NCBI GenBank assembly: GCA_015055665.1
Contig: SVHX01000006.1
Coordinates: forward strand, 1-64,000
DNA length: 64,000 nucleotides
Origin: Clostridiales bacterium
Lineage (GTDB): Bacteria > Bacillota > Clostridia > Christensenellales > UBA1242
Direction of reading: 5' to 3'
Part shown: positions 57,919-64,000 of the stretch, piece after piece
Layout: each line of letters opens with the position of its first letter
Numbering within the stretch: the stretch's first letter is position 1
Translations under genes and position numbers: made by a program
Notes under the pieces: generated by a model
Told to the model about the DNA's origin: nothing
Database searches by the model: none
Seen by the model: only the letters and a program-made list of their open reading frames with translations

Positions 57919-58581
57919 TTAGTAGTTCTCGTGTCTTAATTCGAAGTATGCTTGAGCGTGGTTGCATACTGGGCAGGTTTCTGGGGCTTTCGTTCCAACG
58001 CAGATGTGTCCACAGTTGCGACACTCCCATACCTTAACTTCAGACTTCTCAAATACAGATTTGGTTTCTACATTATTAAGTAGTGCTCTGTATCTTTCCT
58101 CGTGAGCCTTCTCAATAGCTGCTACGCCTCTGAATTTCTCAGCAAGTTCCTTGAATCCTTCTTCGTCTGCAACTCTAGCGAACTCGTCGTACATATCTGT
58201 CCACTCGTAGTTCTCGCCTTCTGCTGCAGCTAGTAGGTTAGCTGCAGTATCGCCAAGTTCACCAAGTTCCTTAAACCACATCTTAGCGTGTTCTTTCTCG
58301 TTATCTGCTGTTGTTAGGAATAGGGCAGAGATTTGTTCGTAACCTTCCTTCTTAGCAACGCTAGCAAAGTATGTATATTTGTTGCGAGCTTGGCTCTCTC
58401 CAGCGAAAGCTGTTCTAAGGTTTTCCTCTGTTCTAGTTCCGGCGTATTTGTTAGCAGGTTTCTCACTAATAAGCTCTAAGTTATCGCCTGTAGCTCCACA
58501 TATAGGGCATACTGCAGGAGTGCCTTCTGGAAGCTCGAAAGTCTGACCGCATAATTTACATTTGTATTTAAGTGTTTTCAT
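57919..58581 (-). CDS. rubrerythrin
   Basis: Two rubredoxin-like zinc/iron sites ([45 protein letters not shown]) around a ferritin-like domain. Confidence 0.95.
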   Translation of the reverse strand: MKTLKYKCKLCGQTFELPEGTPAVCPICGATGDNLELISEKPANKYAGTRTEENLRTAFAGESQARNKYTYFASVAKKEGYEQISALFLTTADNEKEHAKMWFKELGELGDTAANLLAAAEGENYEWTDMYDEFARVADEEGFKELAEKFRGVAAIEKAHEERYRALLNNVETKSVFEKSEVKVWECRNCGHICVGTKAPETCPVCNHAQAYFELRHENY

Positions 58582-58781
58582 ATTGTATCTCCTATGTAAT
58601 AATTTACATTGTAAGTATAACAAAAAATTATTAAACGTGCTAGAGATTTGTTGAAGGTTGTTAAAAATTTTTTAAATGAGATTAATATATTATGGTACTA
58701 TGCAAAAGTCTAATTGTTGAGTAAGCATAGGATTTTAAACAAAATATCCAGACGTGGGGGTCTGGACGTAGAAACATATAT

Positions 58782-59339
58782 TTATTTTGACATATCAAGG
58801 TCGTCACTATCGATAACAATTTTGCCACACTCTGGGAATAGTCCAGAGATGGTAGTGTTTTTGCTGCGAAAATATTGTTCGTCTAATGATTGAGGAGCGA
58901 ATTTAAATCCGTTAGCTTTCATGAATTCAATTCTTTCATCTTCGGACATTGCTCCGAATTTAAGTTTGAAATCGTCTACAATTTTTTGTGCTGAGCAGCT
59001 AGATTGTTGAGCGTCTTCAATTGGATTAGAGCCAAAGTCGAAGCCAAAAGATTGTAGATAAGACTCTCTTTCTTCATATGTCATATTCTGAAAGTCGCGT
59101 CTAAAAGATTCGACAATAGTTTCTGCACGAGTAGGGGTGTCTTCTAATACGAGAGTGGTGCGTAGTTGTGTTAGGGCGTCTTTGGCATTATTAATATAGA
59201 TTAGTGCTACTTCGGCATTTTTGCTATAATCTTCGCTAGTAAGTAGCGGGTTGTTCTTATTCTTGTTGTAGTAATAACTCGCAAGAGCTAGGCTATTAAT
59301 TTGTTCGTTGATGATTTTAATTAGTTGTTCGTTAGTCAT
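58782..59339 (-). CDS. hypothetical protein with internal duplication
   Basis: IVESFRRDFQNMTYEERESYLQSFGFDFGSN and IVDDFKLKFGAMSEDERIEFMKANGFKFAPQ. Confidence 0.7.
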   Translation of the reverse strand: MTNEQLIKIINEQINSLALASYYYNKNKNNPLLTSEDYSKNAEVALIYINNAKDALTQLRTTLVLEDTPTRAETIVESFRRDFQNMTYEERESYLQSFGFDFGSNPIEDAQQSSCSAQKIVDDFKLKFGAMSEDERIEFMKANGFKFAPQSLDEQYFRSKNTTISGLFPECGKIVIDSDDLDMSK

Positions 59340-59578
59340 GTTCCACCTCATAAGATATTATTTCAATAATTTGTACTAAGAGTATAGCATACGTAATTTT
59401 CAATTGCAATACCAATTAGAAAAATTTTTCAATAATTTTTGAGCGAGAATGCTTGCATTTGTTAGCGAGAAATACAAGTTCAAGTCCTTTTCGTTGGAAA
59501 AGATGCCGTTGCTAACGGCATACAGATATCTGCACACACAAAAAAATTCGAACTGGTTGTTCGAATTAGTTTTTTGTA

Positions 59579-59599
59579 TGGTGCGGATAACTGGACTTG
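59579..59599. repeat. Duplicate of tRNA-Leu 3' end (direct repeat copy)
   Basis: TGGTGCGGATAACTGGACTTG identical to 59741-59761. Confidence 0.9.
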
Positions 59600-59716
59600 T
59601 CAATGTGGCGGAGCCATATTTGCCGAGCGTGTCTCGGCTACACAGCTGGTTCAAAGAAAACAAGCAATTGTTTTCTGGCAGATAAAATCTGCCGGTACAG
59701 TTATAAAGAAACAAAA

Positions 59717-59735
59717 ACGACACTTTACGTGTCGT
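59717..59735 (-). terminator. Terminator of tRNA-Leu
   Basis: ACGACAC tttac GTGTCGT; on the minus strand followed by TTTTTG. Confidence 0.7.
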
Positions 59736-59740
59736 AATTT

Positions 59741-59824
59741 TGGTGCGGATAACTGGACTTGAACCAGCACGGGTCGCCCCACAAACACCTCAAGCTTGCG
59801 CGTCTGCCATTCCGCCATATCCGC
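59741..59824 (-). tRNA. tRNA-Leu(GAG)
   Basis: Reverse complement GCGGATA...CAAGC TTGAGGT GTTTG anticodon arm, long variable arm, T-arm CTGG TTCAAGT CCAG, TATCCGC A CCA. Confidence 0.95.
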
Positions 59825-59986
59825 ATATTATTTTTTTGATTACTTAATTAGTATATCACATATGGAAGACTTTTTCAAGTTATTTTTGATGAAAAGTAAA
59901 GAGGGAATATGTTTTTTGCTGTTAATTTGTTTTTAAAAATTGAAACTGATATTGTAGACAAGATGAGGTTGGGTTAGTAGGATGAA

Positions 59987-60031
59987 TTTTTTCCAAAGGG
60001 TATTGACAAGTGGGTAAGAGTGTGATAAAGT
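59987..60031 (+). promoter_or_regulatory. Extended promoter, second copy
   Basis: TTTTTTCCAAAGGGTATTGACA-N10-AGTGTGATAAAGT, same spacing as 4692-4737. Confidence 0.75.
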
Positions 60032-60064
60032 ATGGGTACTTTAATGAACGGAGGAAAAGTTATA

Positions 60065-60598
60065 ATGGTTAAAAATAAGCAACCCGTTGTATATGTTGCA
60101 AGACGTATATTTGATAAATCTGGCAGATTTTATTGTGTAGGGTACTTTGTTTCGAAAGCATATCTCTTACATAAGGAGACTACTTATAAGAAAAATGGGA
60201 TAGCTAATACTAATTATACTGTAGATATTGGCCCAGAAAGATATGAAGAAACATGGAATGGCGAGCTAAGACATATGGATCAACTTCTACCTAGAGATGT
60301 AATGGATGAAAACTATTGTATTATTTATGATAGTGCCGAGACTTGCCATAGAGTATTCTCAAATTATCAGGATTGTTATAAATACACAGGTAAAGAAAAT
60401 AAAAGGCTACATGCTGAGCGTCTTAAAGAATTTTCTAAAGGATCTCAAAAATATAATGAGGCTAAGGCTATATATGATGGAGCTCTTGAATTCGCAGAAA
60501 ATATTGAGAGAAAATATATTTCAGAGGCTGGAGAAATTAGAGATAGACTTGCTGAAGATGAGATAGGCTTGATGGATGCTGAGGAAGCAACAAGATAA
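60065..60598 (+). CDS. hypothetical protein
   Basis: ORF from MVKNKQPVVYVARRIF after GGAGGAAAAG ribosome-binding site. Confidence 0.7.
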   Translation: MVKNKQPVVYVARRIFDKSGRFYCVGYFVSKAYLLHKETTYKKNGIANTNYTVDIGPERYEETWNGELRHMDQLLPRDVMDENYCIIYDSAETCHRVFSNYQDCYKYTGKENKRLHAERLKEFSKGSQKYNEAKAIYDGALEFAENIERKYISEAGEIRDRLAEDEIGLMDAEEATR

Positions 60599-60696
60599 TA
60601 AATGTTGATATTAACAACGCCAATAGCATGAAAATGTATGTTAGAGGTGTTGTTTTTTTGTACAAAAACTTAGAATTTTGTGCAAAAAATTGAAAG

Positions 60697-60742
60697 TTTT
60701 TTCTAAAAGGGTATTGAAATTTGATTTTAAGTGTGTTATACT
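60697..60742 (+). promoter_or_regulatory. Extended promoter, third copy
   Basis: TTTTTTCTAAAAGGGTATTGAAA-N10-AGTGTGTTATACT, same spacing as the other two. Confidence 0.8.
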
Positions 60743-60785
60743 CTTGATACTAAAAAATTTTGAAATAAAAAGGTGGATTTATTTT

Positions 60786-61466
60786 ATGGGTAAAAATATT
60801 TTTGAATTAATTGATGAGCAGGTAGCAACTACCAAGAGTATTGACGAGGCTATCGCTGATGAAAAGAAAAACTACGAAGAAGTAATGAGTGTTCTTCTAG
60901 GTGCAAGAAGAGAAAGTAATGACTTGGCTAAAACTTACATGAGAACTGCTGTAAGAGCAAATATTGGCGATATAGCTGATAATCTTGCTGCTATTTGGGG
61001 TTGTAGCCCTGATGATATCCAAATTACTAGTCACACAGATTTTGCTAAGACTACTGGTGTGGATTACACATCAAGAGATTTTGGTTTAAGAATTGATCAA
61101 AAGGATAACGGATTACGTGCTATATACGTGGAATTTACACAAAGAAATAAAAATGGTGAAGTTGTAAATTCTGAAGAGCTTATGATGCGTTATAATGGTT
61201 ACCTTGGACAAAGTAAAGGTAGGATACTAAAAGATTGTGTAACATATGGAAGAACTCAAATAAATGAAAATACATACGTATGGGATATGCGTCTAGTTAG
61301 ACCTAGACATGTAGATATGGAATTCCCTGCAGGTATAGTATACAATCTTTCTAAAAACAATGGACTCAAAAAAGATTCTCATATTGCAGTAAGAGATGCT
61401 GTAATTAAGTATGCAAACGAGCATGAATATGTTAGTCTAGAGCTAGAGCTAGCTGATGAGGAGTAA
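60786..61466 (+). CDS. Distant homologue of the VMGD-family array proteins
   Basis: Coiled-coil N-terminus, VRANIGDIADNLAAIWGCSPDDIQI (compare IHANLEDVIDEIAKRLQIAKDDLKV), GRILKDCVTY (compare GRLMGECIDI). Confidence 0.75.
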   Translation: MGKNIFELIDEQVATTKSIDEAIADEKKNYEEVMSVLLGARRESNDLAKTYMRTAVRANIGDIADNLAAIWGCSPDDIQITSHTDFAKTTGVDYTSRDFGLRIDQKDNGLRAIYVEFTQRNKNGEVVNSEELMMRYNGYLGQSKGRILKDCVTYGRTQINENTYVWDMRLVRPRHVDMEFPAGIVYNLSKNNGLKKDSHIAVRDAVIKYANEHEYVSLELELADEE

Positions 61467-61479
61467 TTAGAGGTCATTT

Positions 61480-62001
61480 ATGTCAATATTTAAAGATTTT
61501 TTGGAATTCCGAAAATCAAAAAAAGAGGCTAAAAACACTACTTTGCCAGAGAAAAAGGTTTGGGATATTAATACTCTATACTTTTGTAACGTTGGCGATA
61601 TGGATAAGCAGAAAGAGAGGGGAAATTTATACCATTGTAGGTTTAGATTTCATGCTTACAGGTTGTTCGAGGAGTTGACTCCTAAAGAGATTAAACAACA
61701 CCTAGAAGATACCTATGGTAAGAGTGTCTACTTTGATTGGCCCCAATACCAAGAAGGTAGGGCGGATACAATTAGATATTTTAGAGATCCGTTTACAGGC
61801 AAGGTGATACCTTTGCTCACGTTTGATGATATAGTAAAAACTGAGAGCTGTAGTATTTCTTGTGTGTATAAAGCGGTGCCAATGATTTATGCAATAAAAA
61901 ATAAAGATGCAGTTAATCAGTATCTAACCGAGCAGGACATTAAAGACTGGGAAACTGCTTATACAGAGGCTTCTAATGGTTATGGTAACCCAGAAAAATA
62001 A
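61480..62001 (+). CDS. hypothetical protein
   Basis: 173 aa ORF 13 nt after the homologue, probably same operon. Confidence 0.65.
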   Translation: MSIFKDFLEFRKSKKEAKNTTLPEKKVWDINTLYFCNVGDMDKQKERGNLYHCRFRFHAYRLFEELTPKEIKQHLEDTYGKSVYFDWPQYQEGRADTIRYFRDPFTGKVIPLLTFDDIVKTESCSISCVYKAVPMIYAIKNKDAVNQYLTEQDIKDWETAYTEASNGYGNPEK

Positions 62002-62002
62002 A

Positions 62003-62064
62003 GTATTATGCAATTATAAAAAGCAGGGCTAAAAGCCTTGCTTTTTTCGTGTTTTGCATAATAC
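62003..62064 (+). terminator. Compound terminator: GTATTATGCAA/TTGCATAATAC stem around a U-tract hairpin
   Basis: Inner AAAGCAgGGCT aaa AGCCttGCTTTTTT, outer perfect inverted repeat. Confidence 0.75.
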
Positions 62065-62273
62065 TTATTTTGAGTGTTGTGTGCGATATTAATTTGAATA
62101 GAAAAGTATGTAATATGAGCAAGTTGCGTTGGTGGTTGCTTATGTAAAAATGATATTTGATTACTATTAAATCTAGGTAGCATAGTCAATTCGTTTGCCA
62201 AAATGTCAAAAAAATATTATCATATTATCAGTAGTATTCATCTCTATAAGAGATGAAAGGATAACTAGGTAGT

Positions 62274-64000
62274 ATGATTAGGAAAAAAATTCACAAAATA
62301 ATTCTTGCGGTTGTTATGATGTTGCTATTAGTAACAACTTTTTGTGTGTTTGTAAAAACTCGCAAAGAGGATTCTGGTGTATCAGAGGAATTTGAAGCTT
62401 TCGCAAGTAGTTATATTAATATTAAAGAGGCTGAACAATGTTCAGATACGGGAGTAGTTGTTCCGAACGAAGAAATCCACTCGATAGGCGAGGGGTACAT
62501 TGATGCATCTGGTCTTGCAAATGTATTAGGTGGAAGTGTTGCTATTGATGGTACATCTGCTAAGATGATTATTGGCAACCGAGAGTATCTATTCGAAAGC
62601 GATAGTTATATGGTTAGCTCTCAGTCGACTATTAAAGCCATGGATAGAGTTGCAAGCGTAGATGGCTCTAGTCTTGCTATATCTCTTAATTCGGTCGAAG
62701 ATGTTCTTGGATATAGGTTCACTCAATCTGACGATAGTATAACATTTAAACACAAGTTCGAAACTAAGAGGTTGATTGTAAGATCGAGCAATGCGTCTTT
62801 AAATTATTGCAATGAGGTTGCAGTTGCCGAAGGGTATGATGATCTACATATATTGCAGTATGCAAGTATTGAGGATGCAGAATTGGCATACGAATTTTAT
62901 TCTTGTCAAGAATATGTGGATAGGGTTATTGTGGATTCTTATATCTATACTTCCAGTACACTAGAAGACTCGGAAGTTGATGGCTCGTATAACGAAACTA
63001 CCGGAGAATTTTCGTATACTTCGTGGGGAGCTGGTGCAATGGGTGTTAATGAGTACTCTAAGTATCTCAAAACATTGCAGGGTAATCTGCCAGAAGTAGT
63101 GGTTGCTGTACTAGACACAGGCATAGATAGTGATCATGCATGGTTCGAGGGAAGGATAGCAGAAGGAGGCAAGAACTTTAGTGGTCAGAAGGTAACCTCT
63201 ACTGCAGAGTACGAGGACGGTCATGGACACGGTACGCACGTATCGGGAATAATAACTGATCTTACATTGGATAATGTTAAGATATTGCCAATTAAGGTTA
63301 TGAAGGATAATGGAACGGGCGACCACTCTTGTATTGTGCTTGGACTTGAATATATTAAGGAAATTAGCAAGACTCTTAATATTAAAGTTATTAATATGAG
63401 TATTGGTGGGCCGTATGGCGAGGGGAGTAGTGCACAGCAGGAATACATAGATATAATTGACGAGCTATACGACCTAGGAATACTTACGGTTGTTGCTGCG
63501 GGTAATGATTCGCAAGATGCGAGTAACGACTCTCCTGCCAATGTAGAAAATGCTATTACAGTATCGTCAATTTCTCAAGATTATAGTGGTAATGGTAAGT
63601 ATATATTTAGTTATTTTTCCAACTATGGCAGTTACATAGATTATTGTGCTCCTGGTGGAGCTGTCACAAGTGCAAGAGTCGGTGGGGGAACTGTGGCGGA
63701 TAGCGGGACTTCGATGGCAGCTCCTCACGTTTCTGCGACTGTTGCACTACTTTATACAGACAAAGACAAAAATTATCACATATCTCAAATAGAACCCATG
63801 CTTGATCTTAATGCCACTGACCTAGGTACTTCTGGTTGGGATTTTGAATTTGGTGTAGGGCTTGTTAACTTGAGTAAGGCTAATGTCTTATTGCTTGAGG
63901 AAGTTACTTTCAGTACAACTGATGGAGCAGATGGTAGTATAGAATTAACGTTAAGCCACTCGAACCCTGATGCAAAAATATATTACACGCTAGACGGAAG
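62274..64000 (+). CDS. S8 family (subtilisin-like) serine protease, partial at right edge
   Basis: My translation from ATG 62274: signal anchor, copper-amine-oxidase-N-like region, VAVLDTGIDSDH (Asp), DGHGHGTHVSGII (His), DSGTSMAAPHVSATVALL (Ser), then IYYTLDG chitobiase-like start. Absent from the ORF track because it has no stop in the window. Confidence 0.92.
   Translation, partial: MIRKKIHKIILAVVMMLLLVTTFCVFVKTRKEDSGVSEEFEAFASSYINIKEAEQCSDTGVVVPNEEIHSIGEGYIDASGLANVLGGSVAIDGTSAKMIIGNREYLFESDSYMVSSQSTIKAMDRVASVDGSSLAISLNSVEDVLGYRFTQSDDSITFKHKFETKRLIVRSSNASLNYCNEVAVAEGYDDLHILQYASIEDAELAYEFYSCQEYVDRVIVDSYIYTSSTLEDSEVDGSYNETTGEFSYTSWGAGAMGVNEYSKYLKTLQGNLPEVVVAVLDTGIDSDHAWFEGRIAEGGKNFSGQKVTSTAEYEDGHGHGTHVSGIITDLTLDNVKILPIKVMKDNGTGDHSCIVLGLEYIKEISKTLNIKVINMSIGGPYGEGSSAQQEYIDIIDELYDLGILTVVAAGNDSQDASNDSPANVENAITVSSISQDYSGNGKYIFSYFSNYGSYIDYCAPGGAVTSARVGGGTVADSGTSMAAPHVSATVALLYTDKDKNYHISQIEPMLDLNATDLGTSGWDFEFGVGLVNLSKANVLLLEEVTFSTTDGADGSIELTLSHSNPDAKIYYTLDG

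Larger units (their letters stand above)
59487..59735. other. Run of consecutive short hairpins next to tRNA-Leu
   Basis: Stems: CTTTTC/GAAAAG, ATGCCGTT/AACGGCAT, AATTCGAAC/GTTCGAATT, GCCGAG/CTCGGC, AGAAAACAA/TTGTTTTCT, GGCAGAT/ATCTGCC, ACGACAC/GTGTCGT. Confidence 0.75.

Noticed and set aside
59487-59735. CRISPR or integron attC array
   Set aside because: Hairpins differ in sequence and spacing, no repeated unit with spacers, no Cas or IntI gene in the window.
59574-59762. ORF over the tRNA-Leu duplicate region
   Set aside because: Covers hairpins and the tRNA 3' end; repeated GADNWTC peptide is the translated repeat. Same for 59449-59685 and 59400-59723.

Overview
AT-rich Firmicutes/Clostridia-type chromosomal window carrying sporulation genes (spoIIE, SPOCS/LysM, spoIIR, sleB, ypeB) and housekeeping genes (rlmH, tadA, pth, mfd, greA, pyk, cysS). 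The left edge (about 1-2810) looks like the end of an integrative/conjugative element (PcfK-like protein plus small ICE-type ORFs) abutting tRNA-Thr(GGT), with two further partial tRNA-Thr 5' halves beside it. The most unusual content is a tandem, same-strand array of eight divergent paralogues of unknown function (4888-10173). They share a coiled-coil N-terminus, a D(V/I)IDEIAK-like motif, an IQ(K/R)DG motif, an IDDY motif and, in most copies, a VMGD(E/N) C-terminus. A distant homologue sits about 50 kb away (60786-61466). The array and the distal locus share an unusually long promoter signature (TTTTTTC-n-AAAGGGTATTGAMA-N10-AGTGTG-n-TATAMT at fixed spacing). Other items: duplicated tRNA 3' ends near tRNA-Ser and tRNA-Leu, a run of hairpins next to tRNA-Leu, a degenerate GlmU-like protein, a DUF885-like protein that seems to have lost its metal-site residues, a GC-rich switch-like inverted repeat, and a modular S8 protease running off the right edge. 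All calls come from reading the sequence; no database search was run.
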